Below are positions 36,876 through 45,882 of a stretch of DNA of 64,000 nt, in pieces. Each line of letters opens with the position of its first letter. The stretch's first letter is position 1. Source of the DNA: Streptomyces sp. CB02400. GTDB taxonomy: Bacteria > Actinomycetota > Actinomycetes > Streptomycetales > Streptomycetaceae. Made by a program: the position numbers and the translations under genes. The notes under the pieces were generated by a model. The model was not told the DNA's origin. It saw only the letters and a list, made by a program, of their open reading frames with translations, and searched no databases. The stretch is from NCBI RefSeq assembly GCF_001905725.1, contig NZ_LIWB01000021.1, positions 62,001 through 126,000 on the forward strand. Reading direction: 5' to 3'.

Positions 36876-36884
36876 TGGCCCTTC
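36846..36884. repeat. Perfect 14-bp inverted repeat at the PAP2 5' end
   Basis: GAAGGGCCAGTGCA at 36846-36859 is mirrored at 36871-36884 with an 11-base G-rich spacer. In RNA it would form a strong stem over or just ahead of the PAP2 start, so it could be a leader hairpin or attenuator. Confidence 0.6.
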
Positions 36885-37241
36885 TGGGAACGGCTTGCCG
36901 TGTGAGGTGCCCGGATGGCCGTCCGGACCGGAACGTCGCGCGCCCCGGGGGGTCTGGGGCGGGCGACCGTCCGATCATGAGGAGACCCGAAGCCTTCAGG
37001 CCCCGGTTGTGTGCGCGAGGGCACGACCAGGTCGAAGCTGGGGAGGCCCCGGCCTGAAACCACCCACAGTCCCCTGTGGGCGGGGTGTATCTCTCATCCG
37101 CGTAGAAACCTACGGCAGGGGGTGGCCCCGCGACAGGGCCAACGGGCTCCCGTCATCCACCTCGCACACGTTCTTCACACGCTCTGCCGCTCGTCGGCCC
37201 CGGCGGTCCGGGGCAGGCGGCTCACCTGCCCCGATGCCGGC
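36876..37241. other. Gap between PAP2 gene and gabT
   Basis: These 366 bp hold no convincing gene. Visible structures are part of the inverted repeat above, a small CCCACAG hairpin at 37063-37080 and the gabT terminator at 37209-37233. Confidence 0.6.
37209..37233 (-). terminator. Terminator hairpin after gabT
   Basis: CGGGGCAGG at 37209-37217 pairs with CCTGCCCCG at 37225-37233 across a seven-base loop, eight bases past the gabT stop. Confidence 0.7.
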
Positions 37242-38576
37242 TCAGATGCGCGCGAACGCCTGCTCGATGATGTCGAGGCCCTCGTTCAGCAGGTCCTCGC
37301 CGATGACCAGCGGGGGCAGGAAGCGCAGCACGTTGCCGTAGGTGCCACAGGTCAGGACCAGCAGGCCCTCCTGGTGGCAGGCCTTGGCCAGCGCGGCCGT
37401 CGCCTCGGGGTTCGGCTCCTTGGTGTCGCGGTCCTTGACCAGCTCGATGGCGATCATCGCGCCCCGGCCGCGGACGTCGCCGATGACGTCGAACTTCTCG
37501 GCCATGGCGGTGAGGCGGGCCTTCATGACGGACTCGATGTTCTTCGCCCTGGCGTTGAGGTCGAGCTCCTTCATCGTCTCGATCGCGCCGAGCGCACCCG
37601 CGCAGGCGACCGGGTTGCCGCCGTAGGTGCCGCCCAGGCCGCCGGAGTGGGCGGCGTCCATGATCTCGGCGCGACCGGTGACGGCAGCGAGCGGCAGGCC
37701 GCCCGCGATGCCCTTCGCGGTGGTGATCAGGTCCGGGACGATGCCCTCGTCCTCGCAGGCGAACCACTGGCCGGTGCGGCAGAAGCCGGACTGGATCTCG
37801 TCGGCGACGAAGACGATGCCGTTGTCCTCGGCGAACTGGCTGATCGCGGGCAGGAAGCCCTTGGCCGGCTCGATGAAGCCGCCCTCGCCGAGCACCGGCT
37901 CGATGATGATCGCGGCCACGTTCTCGGCGCCGACCTGCTTGGAGATCTGGTCGATGGCCTGCGCGGCGGCCTCCGGACCCGCGTTCTCCGGGCCGGTCGG
38001 CCAGCGGTAGCCGTAGGCGACCGGGACGCGGTACACCTCGGGAGCGAACGGGCCGAAGCCGTGCTTGTACGGCATGTTCTTCGCGGTCAGCGCCATGGTG
38101 AGGTTCGTACGGCCGTGGTAGCCGTGGTCGAACACGACGACCGCCTGGCGCTTGGTGTACGCACGCGCGATCTTGACGGCGTTCTCGACGGCCTCGGCGC
38201 CGCTGTTGAACAGCGCGGACTTCTTGGCGTGGTCGCCCGGGGTCAGCTCGGCGAGCGCCTCGGCGACGGCCACGTAGCCCTCGTACGGCGTGACCATGAA
38301 GCAGGTGTGGGTGAAGTCGGCGAGCTGGGCGGAGGCACGGCGGACGACGGCCTCGGCGGAGGCGCCGACGGAGGTCACGGCGATGCCGGAACCGAAGTCG
38401 ATCAGCCGGTTGCCGTCGACGTCCTCGATGATGCCGCCGCCCGCGCGGGTGGTGAACACGGGCAGCACGGAGCCCACGCCCTGCGCGACCGCGGCAGTGC
38501 GGCGGGCCTGCAGCTCCTGCGACTTCGGTCCGGGGATGGCGGTGACGACGCGGCGCTCCTGCGGAAGTGCGGTCAT
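37242..38576 (-). CDS. gabT: 4-aminobutyrate aminotransferase
   Basis: A PLP-dependent class III aminotransferase of 444 residues that moves the amino group of GABA to 2-oxoglutarate, giving succinate semialdehyde. PLP-binding residues are in LITTAKGIAGGLPLAAV (K288), with VADEIQSGFCRTG upstream and SALFNSGAEAVENAVKIAR for the phosphate cup. GGAG lies seven bases before the ATG at 38576. It stands alone on this strand, between the polyamine uptake operon and the PucR region, and supplies the step after aminobutyraldehyde oxidation. Confidence 0.95.
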   Translation of the reverse strand: MTALPQERRVVTAIPGPKSQELQARRTAAVAQGVGSVLPVFTTRAGGGIIEDVDGNRLIDFGSGIAVTSVGASAEAVVRRASAQLADFTHTCFMVTPYEGYVAVAEALAELTPGDHAKKSALFNSGAEAVENAVKIARAYTKRQAVVVFDHGYHGRTNLTMALTAKNMPYKHGFGPFAPEVYRVPVAYGYRWPTGPENAGPEAAAQAIDQISKQVGAENVAAIIIEPVLGEGGFIEPAKGFLPAISQFAEDNGIVFVADEIQSGFCRTGQWFACEDEGIVPDLITTAKGIAGGLPLAAVTGRAEIMDAAHSGGLGGTYGGNPVACAGALGAIETMKELDLNARAKNIESVMKARLTAMAEKFDVIGDVRGRGAMIAIELVKDRDTKEPNPEATAALAKACHQEGLLVLTCGTYGNVLRFLPPLVIGEDLLNEGLDIIEQAFARI

Positions 38577-38906
38577 GCGGGGCTCCTGGGGGGTGTTTCG
38601 GACGCTTGCGTTCTTTTCTCGCAGGCTAGGGCGGGGAGCGGGGGGTGGGCATGCTCCATGTGGGCGTTGTCGGGGGTTCCGGGTTGTCCTTGGTGGACAT
38701 AGCGGGGGTGGGTTGTGCTCACCCGCGCTTGCGGGGTGCCGCTGCGCCCACCCGTGCCGCCCTGGGGGGTGCCTTCCAGGCCCTTGAAGCACTGGAGGAG
38801 GCACGACCGCCCGCAGCTCGGGCCGTGTATGCGGTGAACTCGCTCTGTCAGGGCGTTAGATTGGCTCGCTGATGGCGGATGGAGCGGCAGCTCAGGGGGC
38901 AAGGCG
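38577..38906. other. Divergent gap between gabT and the membrane ATPase gene
   Basis: These 330 bp hold no gene. The stretch 38714-38760 (TGTGCTCACCCGCGCTTGCG and following) looks like another family of Streptomyces intergenic repeat. TAGATT shortly before 38870 may be a -10 for the plus-strand gene. Confidence 0.5.
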
Positions 38907-41303
38907 ATGAACGACGACGGTACCCAGGACGCGCGGGGCACGCACGCGAACCCCGTACCGCGCCCGGCCGACCCCCCGGACATCCCGGCGACACCCCCAC
39001 GCCCGGCCCGCGCCCCAGGCACACCCCCGCCTCCGCAGCAGTCCCCCGTCACCGCCTGGCTCGACGAGGAGCGGCCGGCCGCCCGCCCGGGGATCTGGCG
39101 GTTCGGCCACCGCCCCAAGGAGATCCGGGAACGCATCGCCCCGGTGACCGTCGCCGGCATGTTCATCCCGGTCGTCCTGGCACTCGGGGTGTGGTCCCTC
39201 TGGAGCAGCGGCTACTTCCCGTACAAAGGCACCCTGTTCCGGATGTTCACGCCGGATGACTGGTGGTACGAGCTGTCGCTGGTGCCCCGGCCGGTCGAGG
39301 GCCGGACCGTGACGCTTCCCGGGGAACACGCCAGGCTGGTCGCCGACGGCCTCCTCTTCGGCGCGCTCGTCTTCGGAGTCGGCGTACTCGGCAGTTGGCG
39401 TGCCATCGTCCGCCACTACATGAACCGCTTGCCCCGCCCGACACAGCTCCTGATCTCTGGCTGCCTCGCCCTCCTGATCCTCAGCTTCGTCTTCCCCGAC
39501 GCGTTTCCGGGCCTCGGCTGGTTCGAGCTGCCGGTCCTGGTCCCGCTGCTCTCCCTGACCGCGTTGATCACGGACAGCTACGAGCCGATGAGCTCCGCCT
39601 TCTTCACGTACTCGCTGTACACGGTCGTCACCCTGCTCGTGCTGTGGCCCTTCGCCCGCCTCGGGGGCTGGCTGCCGTACGCGAAGGCGCTGTTCGCGCC
39701 TCCCCCGACGGGCACCGCCGTCGGTAAGACCGCGTTCGACCGCCCCCGCTCGCAATGGCCCGCCCTCCACGACGCTGGGCAGCACGAGGCCGCGGAGGTG
39801 CTCACCGCAGAGGTGAACGAAGGCCGTGCGAACGACGTCGACTGCGCCCGCATCGAGCACGCCTTCGCCGTCGCCCGGCGCGGCGCCACGCTGGCGGCCT
39901 TCAGCGACACCGTCCTGCGCCAGGGCGGCGCGGCCTGGACGCATCCTTCCGGCGCCCGGGACCTGCCGCACCGGACCGCCCGTCACGACCTGCTCGCCGG
40001 TCAGGTGCGCATCGGCCGCTGGGTGGCGGCCGAGCGCGCGCCCCAGCCGTACCACGACGCGGGGGCGGCTCTCGGTCCGGACGTGCTCGGCACCTCGCTG
40101 CTGGCCATCGGCCCCTCCGGGTCCGGCAAGACCCGCACCCTCGTTGAGCCGGTGACCGAGGCGCTCGCGCTGCAGGCGCTCACCGGGCGCTGTGCCGTCG
40201 TGGCCGTCTCCGCCGCCGGCAACCCCCTGGGCAGGGACGACGCCTTCGACGTGATCGTGCGGATCGGTGATCCGTCCTCGGTGCACGACCTCGATCCGTA
40301 CGCCGAGTCCGACGATCCGGACGAGGCGGCGGCGATCCTCGCCGAGGCGCTGACCGGCGACCTCGACACGGTCGGCACGCAAGGCGCCACCACCGCGCTG
40401 GCTCAGCTCCTCGGCCCCTTCCGCGCGGTACGGGGGCGCTTCCCCACCCTGCCAGAGCTGCGCGAGTTGCTGGAGGGTGACGAGGGGACCCTGACCCCGC
40501 TGCGGGAGGCGCTGGCCTCGAGTGGGAACGATGTCATGCGCCGCGAGCTCGACGCGCGGCTGCGCCAGACCGGTACGTTGGGCGATCCGGGCCAGCTCCT
40601 GGCCGACCGGCTGGCGTTGCTGAACAGGCCGGTGTTCACGGACTTCTTCGGCGGGGGCGGTCCCAGTCGGCCGTTCTCCCTGCGCGCGGTCGCACACCAT
40701 CCCCTCCGTGTGCGGATCGACCTGCCGGAGCATGGCCACGAGGAAGCCGGACGGCTGATCACCCGGCTGGTCCTCGCCCAGTTCCACGCCGTCGTACGCG
40801 AGAGCCGGCGCACCCACTTCGCCTGTCTGGTCCTGGACGACGCGACGGACACGGTCACCGCGGAGTCGGTGCGCCGCATCCAGCGGCTGCGGTCGCAGAA
40901 CGCGGGCGTGCTGCTCACCCTGCGCACCGTTGGTGACGTCCCCGAGGCGCTGCACGGACCGCTCTACGGCGCGGTGGGCTGCCGTATGGCGTTCTCCGGT
41001 GTCACCACCTGGGACGGCAACCGGTTCGCGCAGACCTGGGGCACCGAGTGGGTGGAGACGACGGAGATCGCCAAGCACACGGTCTTCGCGGACCAGCCGA
41101 TGACGCGTTTCCTCCACGCGCTGCGCAAGTGGCTGACGGGCAAGGCGGTGACCACGGACGCGGTCACCGTGAAGCAGGTCGAGCGGGAGCGGTGGTCCGC
41201 CTCCGAGCTGGCGCACTCCGTGCCGCCCGGGCACGCCGTGCTGTCGCTGACCGACGTCAAGGGCGAGCACGCGCCGCCGCTGCTGGTGGACCTGCGGGGG
41301 TGA
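38907..41303 (+). CDS. Membrane-anchored VirD4/TraD-like P-loop ATPase, function unknown
   Basis: A 798-residue protein I do not recognise as a named gene. A Pro-rich cytoplasmic start of about 45 residues is followed by four or five transmembrane helices between about residues 80 and 255. A soluble ATPase domain carries Walker A GPSGSGKT with K408 and Walker B CLVLDDA near residues 640-646. Topology and the pattern of a far-separated Walker B with a late arginine-rich sensor region resemble VirD4/TraG coupling proteins. No relaxase, pilus or other conjugation gene is nearby, so a housekeeping role is possible. A GGGGGCAAGG stretch precedes the ATG. Confidence 0.8.
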   Translation: MNDDGTQDARGTHANPVPRPADPPDIPATPPRPARAPGTPPPPQQSPVTAWLDEERPAARPGIWRFGHRPKEIRERIAPVTVAGMFIPVVLALGVWSLWSSGYFPYKGTLFRMFTPDDWWYELSLVPRPVEGRTVTLPGEHARLVADGLLFGALVFGVGVLGSWRAIVRHYMNRLPRPTQLLISGCLALLILSFVFPDAFPGLGWFELPVLVPLLSLTALITDSYEPMSSAFFTYSLYTVVTLLVLWPFARLGGWLPYAKALFAPPPTGTAVGKTAFDRPRSQWPALHDAGQHEAAEVLTAEVNEGRANDVDCARIEHAFAVARRGATLAAFSDTVLRQGGAAWTHPSGARDLPHRTARHDLLAGQVRIGRWVAAERAPQPYHDAGAALGPDVLGTSLLAIGPSGSGKTRTLVEPVTEALALQALTGRCAVVAVSAAGNPLGRDDAFDVIVRIGDPSSVHDLDPYAESDDPDEAAAILAEALTGDLDTVGTQGATTALAQLLGPFRAVRGRFPTLPELRELLEGDEGTLTPLREALASSGNDVMRRELDARLRQTGTLGDPGQLLADRLALLNRPVFTDFFGGGGPSRPFSLRAVAHHPLRVRIDLPEHGHEEAGRLITRLVLAQFHAVVRESRRTHFACLVLDDATDTVTAESVRRIQRLRSQNAGVLLTLRTVGDVPEALHGPLYGAVGCRMAFSGVTTWDGNRFAQTWGTEWVETTEIAKHTVFADQPMTRFLHALRKWLTGKAVTTDAVTVKQVERERWSASELAHSVPPGHAVLSLTDVKGEHAPPLLVDLRG

Positions 41304-41430
41304 GCCGTCCGGTCCGGGCGGCCGGGGACCGTACAGTGAGGCAGAATCGACACAGGCCGTTCATACGCGGCGGCCAAAAGATCACCGAGTTCTCACACAC
41401 CCGACGCAGACCCGAAGGCCCAAGGCACCC

Positions 41431-42987
41431 ATGCCCCCGACGCTCGCCTCGCTCGTCCACCACTCCGCGCTCAAGCTGACCGTGCGCGCGGGCGAGGACC
41501 GCCTCGACGTGCCGGTCCGCTGGGCGCACGCCAGTGAGCTCGCCGACCCCGTGCCCTACATGGAGGGCGGGGAACTCCTGCTGATCACCGCGCTGAAACT
41601 CGACGCGGAGGACCGGGAGGCGATGCGCCGCTATGTGAGGCGGCTGGTCGGGGCGGGAGTCGTGGGCCTCGGATTCGCCGTCGGCGTCCACTACGAGGAC
41701 ATCCCCGACGCCCTGGTCGACGCGGCCCGCGCGGAGGACCTGCCACTCCTCGAGGTGCCGCGCCGCACCCCCTTCCTCGCGATCAGCAAGGCCGTGTCCG
41801 CCGCCATCGCCGCCGACCAGTACCGCGCGGTGACCGCGGGCTTCGCGGCCCAGCGGGAACTGACCAGACAGGCCCTGACCGAAGGCCCGGAGGGGCTGCT
41901 GGCCGCGCTCGCCGCGCAGGTCGACGGGTGGGCCGCGCTGTACGACGCCTCGGGCGCCGTCGTGGCCACGGCACCGGAGTGGGCGGGCCGGCGCGCCGCG
42001 CGGCTCACCCCGGACGTGACCCGGCTGCGGGAGCGGTCCGCGCCCGCCTCCTCGGTCGTGGCCGGACCGGAGAACGAGGACCGGGTCGAACTGCACTCCC
42101 TCGGTACCGGCCGACGCCCCCGCGCGGCGCTCGCCGTCGGCACGGCCGCCGCCCTCGGCACCGCCGAGCGGTACGCCGTCCACTCCGCCATCGCCCTGCT
42201 CACCCTGACCACGGAACGCTCCCGCTCGCTGCACGCCGCCGAGCAGCGCATCGGCGCCGCCGTGCTGCGCATGCTGCTCGCCGGGGAGCCGGACCACGCC
42301 CGCGCGGTGGCCGGGGACCTGTACGGCGGCCTTCTCGACGCGCCCTTCCGGATCATCGTGGCCGCCGGGGGCGAGGCGAACGGGGATGCCCTCGGAGCCC
42401 TCGCCGAGGTCGCGGAGTCCGCCGCCGCCCGCTCCGGGGAGGTGGTCCTGGCCGTGCCGGAGGGGAACCGGCTGGTGATACTGGCCTGCGACGGCGGCGC
42501 CGCCGTGGCCGCCTGCTGCGACCACGCCGCCGCGCGGGAGGCGGCCCGCAAGGCCGACGACGACGAACTGGTCGTCGGACTGTCCGCACCGGCCGGCCCG
42601 ATCGCCGCGTCCACCGCCTACAAGCAGGCCGAACAGGCCCTCTCGGTGGCACGGCGGCGGGGGAGGGTGCTGGTGGAGCACGAACACATGGCCGCGGGCT
42701 CAGTGCTGCCGCTGCTCGCCGACGACGCGGTCAGGGCGTTCGCCGACGGGCTGCTGCGCGCCCTGCGCGAACACGACGCGACGGGCCGCGGCGACCTCGT
42801 CGCCTCCCTCCGCGCCTGGCTCTCCCGCCACGGCCAGTGGGACGCGGCAGCAGCCGACCTGGGCGTCCACCGCCACACCCTCCGCTACCGCATGCGCCGG
42901 GTCGAGGAGATCCTCGGCCGCTCCCTGGACGACCCGGACACCCGCATGGAGCTGTGGCTGTCCCTGAAGGCGACGACAACGGATTGA
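41431..42987 (+). CDS. PucR family transcriptional regulator
   Basis: A 518-residue regulator with an N-terminal PucR sensory domain (about residues 1-125, TVRAGEDRLDVPVRWAHASE) and a C-terminal PucR-type helix-turn-helix (WDAAAADLGVHRHTLRYRMR). Such proteins often activate purine, amino acid or GABA catabolism. It lies between gabT and an aldehyde dehydrogenase, so control of GABA or a related amine pathway is a reasonable inference. AAGG lies ahead of the ATG. Confidence 0.9.
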   Translation: MPPTLASLVHHSALKLTVRAGEDRLDVPVRWAHASELADPVPYMEGGELLLITALKLDAEDREAMRRYVRRLVGAGVVGLGFAVGVHYEDIPDALVDAARAEDLPLLEVPRRTPFLAISKAVSAAIAADQYRAVTAGFAAQRELTRQALTEGPEGLLAALAAQVDGWAALYDASGAVVATAPEWAGRRAARLTPDVTRLRERSAPASSVVAGPENEDRVELHSLGTGRRPRAALAVGTAAALGTAERYAVHSAIALLTLTTERSRSLHAAEQRIGAAVLRMLLAGEPDHARAVAGDLYGGLLDAPFRIIVAAGGEANGDALGALAEVAESAAARSGEVVLAVPEGNRLVILACDGGAAVAACCDHAAAREAARKADDDELVVGLSAPAGPIAASTAYKQAEQALSVARRRGRVLVEHEHMAAGSVLPLLADDAVRAFADGLLRALREHDATGRGDLVASLRAWLSRHGQWDAAAADLGVHRHTLRYRMRRVEEILGRSLDDPDTRMELWLSLKATTTD

Positions 42988-43471
42988 CGCCCTCATCCGC
43001 CCGGGGGCGGGTGATTCCGGTCCGTACTGCTCCGCGGTGCCACGGGTTCCTGTTTCACGGGCCTCTGCCGGCCGGTGAGCGTCGGTCTTACATGGCCTCC
43101 ACAGGCCTGACTTCCCACCCGTCCGGCGACAGGCCGGGCAACCCCATCACCCGGCCCGGCAATCTCAGCCCTTCTCCTGCGGACCTCCAGGTCGCCATGG
43201 ACCCCTCCCAGCCCGTCCGTCCCCCTCCCTCCCAGCCCGTCCGGCGTTTGAGGACAAGGGGCTCTGGGGCGCAGCCCCAGGGACGGGACGGGAAGGGGCG
43301 GCGGGGGCGAAAACCCAAAAGCCCGCACCCCCACCCCACCCCGCCAAACCGTAGAACCCCCACACCCCCACCACTACGACTCGGCCAAACTCCACCCCCC
43401 GCCCTCCGCCCTACCGTGGACCCAGCAGCCCACCCACACACCCCCAACCGCGGAAGGGCCGGAACCCGCAC
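42988..43471. other. Long gap with C-rich and repeated sequence
   Basis: These 484 bp hold no gene. They contain the dispersed repeat listed separately and a long stretch with C on nearly every other base before the next gene. A frame through it on the plus strand is only a by-product of base composition. Confidence 0.6.
43203..43285. repeat. Streptomyces dispersed intergenic repeat with tandem half-copy
   Basis: CCCTCCCAGCCCGTCCG occurs at 43203-43219 and again at 43227-43243. The second copy continues as GGCGTTTGAGGAC and then a hairpin CTGGGG/CCCCAG at 43264-43280. CCCGTCCGGCGTTTGAGGAC followed by this hairpin is a very common intergenic repeat in Streptomyces genomes. Confidence 0.7.
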
Positions 43472-44917
43472 ATGACTTCCACCACCGCCTTCTGGCTCGC
43501 CGGCCGCCAGGCCACCGGCGAGACCACCTTCGACGTCACCTCCCCCTGGGACGGCCACACCGTCGGCACCGTGAGCGTCCCCACCGACGCCCAGGTAGAA
43601 GACGCCGTCTCCGCCGCCCACGCCGTCCGCGAGGACTTCGCCGCCACCCCCGCCCACACCCGCGCCGCCGCCCTCGACCACGTCAGCCGCCGCCTCGTCG
43701 AGCGCACCGAGGAGATCGCCCGCCTGATCTCCGCCGAGAACGGCAAGCCGGTCAAGTGGGCCCGCGGAGAGGTCGGCCGCGCCGTCTCCGTCTTCCGCTT
43801 CGCCGCCGAGGAGGCCCGCCGCTTCAACGGCGGCGAGGCCCAGCGCCTGGACACCGACGCCGGCGGCCAGGGCCGGCTCGCCTTCACCCGCCGCTTCCCC
43901 AAGGGCGTCGTCCTCGGCATCGCGCCGTTCAACTTCCCGCTGAACCTGTGCGCCCACAAGATCGCCCCCGCGATCGCCGCGGGCGCGCCGATCATCCTCA
44001 AGCCGGCGCCCGCCACGCCCCTCTCCGGCCTGATCCTCGGTGAACTGCTCGCCGAGACCGAGCTGCCCGCCGGCTCCTGGAGCATCCTCCCGGTCCCCAA
44101 CGACCGCATGCCCGCCCTGGTCCAGGACGAGCGCCTCCCGGTCATCTCCTTCACCGGCTCCGAGACCGTCGGCTACGCGATCATGGACTCGGTGCCGCGC
44201 AAGCACTGCACCCTGGAGCTGGGCGGCAACGGCGCGGCCGTCGTCCTCGCCGACTTCGCGAGCGACGAGGACCTGGACCGGGCCGCGCAGCGCATCGCGA
44301 CCTTCTCCAACTACCAGGGCGGCCAGTCCTGCATCTCCGTGCAGCGCGTGATCGCCGACGCGTCGGTGTACGACCGGCTGCTGCCGCGCATCGTCGCCGC
44401 CGTCGAGGCGCAGGTCACCGGCGACCCGAACGACGACGCCACCGACGTCGGCCCGCTGGTGAGCGAGGCCGCCGCGCAGCGCGTGGAGTCCTGGGTCGAC
44501 GAGGCCGTCGCCGCGGGCGCCACGCTGCACACCGGCGGCAAGCGCGACGGCGCCTCCTACGCGCCGACCGTGCTCACCGACGTACCGGCCGACGCGACGA
44601 TCTCCTGCGAGGAGGTCTTCGGACCGGTGCTGACCGTGCAGAAGGTGGACGGCGAGGCGGCGGCCTTCGCGGCCGTCAACGACTCCAAGTACGGCCTCCA
44701 GGCGGGCGTGTTCACGCACGACCTGCAGACCGCCTTCCGGGCCCACCGGGCCCTGGAGGTCGGCGGTGTCGTCATCGGCGACGTGCCGTCCTACCGCGCC
44801 GACCAGATGCCGTACGGCGGCGCCAAGCAGTCCGGTGTGGGCCGCGAGGGCGTGAAGTTCGCGATGGACGACTACACCTACGAGCGGGTGATGGTCCTGA
44901 CGGGCCTCGCGCTCTGA
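43472..44917 (+). CDS. Aldehyde dehydrogenase family protein
   Basis: A 481-residue NAD(P)-dependent aldehyde dehydrogenase. The catalytic C287 lies in NYQGGQSCISVQR, and the Glu lies in CTLELGGNGAAVV. LGIAPFNFPLNLCAHKIAPA and QSCIS resemble the lactaldehyde/GapN-like branch, not the aminobutyraldehyde branch. With gabT and a PucR regulator close by, succinate semialdehyde oxidation is possible, but the active-site pattern leaves the substrate open. A strong bidirectional terminator follows. Confidence 0.86.
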   Translation: MTSTTAFWLAGRQATGETTFDVTSPWDGHTVGTVSVPTDAQVEDAVSAAHAVREDFAATPAHTRAAALDHVSRRLVERTEEIARLISAENGKPVKWARGEVGRAVSVFRFAAEEARRFNGGEAQRLDTDAGGQGRLAFTRRFPKGVVLGIAPFNFPLNLCAHKIAPAIAAGAPIILKPAPATPLSGLILGELLAETELPAGSWSILPVPNDRMPALVQDERLPVISFTGSETVGYAIMDSVPRKHCTLELGGNGAAVVLADFASDEDLDRAAQRIATFSNYQGGQSCISVQRVIADASVYDRLLPRIVAAVEAQVTGDPNDDATDVGPLVSEAAAQRVESWVDEAVAAGATLHTGGKRDGASYAPTVLTDVPADATISCEEVFGPVLTVQKVDGEAAAFAAVNDSKYGLQAGVFTHDLQTAFRAHRALEVGGVVIGDVPSYRADQMPYGGAKQSGVGREGVKFAMDDYTYERVMVLTGLAL

Positions 44918-44928
44918 CCCACCCGCGA

Positions 44929-44977
44929 AGGACCGACGGCCCGAGCCCGCTGTGCGGGGGCTCGGGCCGTCGGTCCT
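44929..44977. terminator. Bidirectional terminator, 20-bp perfect stem
   Basis: The arm at 44929-44948 (starting AGGACCGACGG) is perfectly complementary to 44958-44977, with a nine-base loop. It sits between the convergent aldehyde dehydrogenase and DUF4190 genes, 12 and 17 bp from their stops. Confidence 0.9.
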
Positions 44978-44993
44978 CGGCGACCGGTGTTGG

Positions 44994-45710
44994 TCAGCGG
45001 AAGGCGGGAGCGGTGACGGCCGGGCGGTGGGCGCCGTAGTAGTCCTCGTCCTCCCAGCCGTCCTCCTCGCTGTTGATGGCGGCCACGACGCCGATCGCTA
45101 TCAGGACGATCACGGCGATGCCGAGGACGAGGCCGATGATGCCCGTGATCAGGCCGGCCTGGGCCTGCCCGTGGTTGTCGGCCAGGCCCTGCTCGGCCTT
45201 CTGGCGGCCCTTGATGCCGAAGACGATGGCGAGGATGCCGAGGACGACGGAGACCACGCCGTAGAGGCAGAACAGGCAGCAGGCCAGGATGCCGAGCACC
45301 ATGGCCGCGACCCCCATGCCGTTCTGCCGCTGCATCGGCATGCCGGGCCAGCCGTAGCCCGGCGGGTAGCCGGGGTATCCGTAGCCGCCGGGTGCGCCGG
45401 GACCGGTGGGCGCGACGGGCGGCGGGGGCAGCGCGGAGCCCGGGGCGTCGAACGGCGTGGCGCCGCCCGGGGGCATGCCCCCGGCGGGCGGGACGAAGCC
45501 GGCACCCGGCATCCCGGCGATGGTGGGCTGGTTGTGCACGGACGGCGGCTGCGGCGCGGACAGCCCGTCGGCGACGGTCGGCGTGGCCGGTGACTGCGGC
45601 GGCCGGCCGGCGCCGGACGTGCGGTCCTTGTCCAGTGAGGTCCTGTCCTCCGGGGCCGCCCAGGGGTCGTCGGCGCCCGTGTCCCCGCCCGGCTGCGTCG
45701 CGTCCGTCAT
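44994..45710 (-). CDS. DUF4190-type membrane protein with long proline-rich N-terminus
   Basis: A 238-residue protein. The first 130 residues are disordered and rich in Pro, Gly and Ala (PPPPVAPTGPGAPGGYGYPG). They are followed by two hydrophobic helices (VAAMVLGILACCLFCLYGVV and LITGIIGLVLGIAVIVLIAI) around a short basic loop GIKGRQKAEQG, and then an acidic tail EEDGWEDEDYY. This is the DUF4190 arrangement, as in the gene at 25847. ATG at 45710 has GGGGAA upstream. Function unknown. Confidence 0.83.
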   Translation of the reverse strand: MTDATQPGGDTGADDPWAAPEDRTSLDKDRTSGAGRPPQSPATPTVADGLSAPQPPSVHNQPTIAGMPGAGFVPPAGGMPPGGATPFDAPGSALPPPPVAPTGPGAPGGYGYPGYPPGYGWPGMPMQRQNGMGVAAMVLGILACCLFCLYGVVSVVLGILAIVFGIKGRQKAEQGLADNHGQAQAGLITGIIGLVLGIAVIVLIAIGVVAAINSEEDGWEDEDYYGAHRPAVTAPAFR

Positions 45711-45882
45711 CTGGAGTTCCCCCTCGGCCCTCGATCGTCCGGCCATGCTACGGCTCCGCCGCCCCGTACCGCCCCGCGCCCCCTTCTCCGACCGCCTACG
45801 ATGACCCCGAGTCACCGATCAGCCGATCATCCGCGTCCCGCCGCTCGCGCGGTCGAAGGGGCGCCGTTCCGGGGAGGAACCC

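Noticed and set aside
43088..44746. A 552-codon minus-strand frame opposite the aldehyde dehydrogenase at 43472
   Set aside because: It is antisense to a protein with intact catalytic Cys and Glu motifs, and its own translation is low-complexity Gly/Val/Asp.
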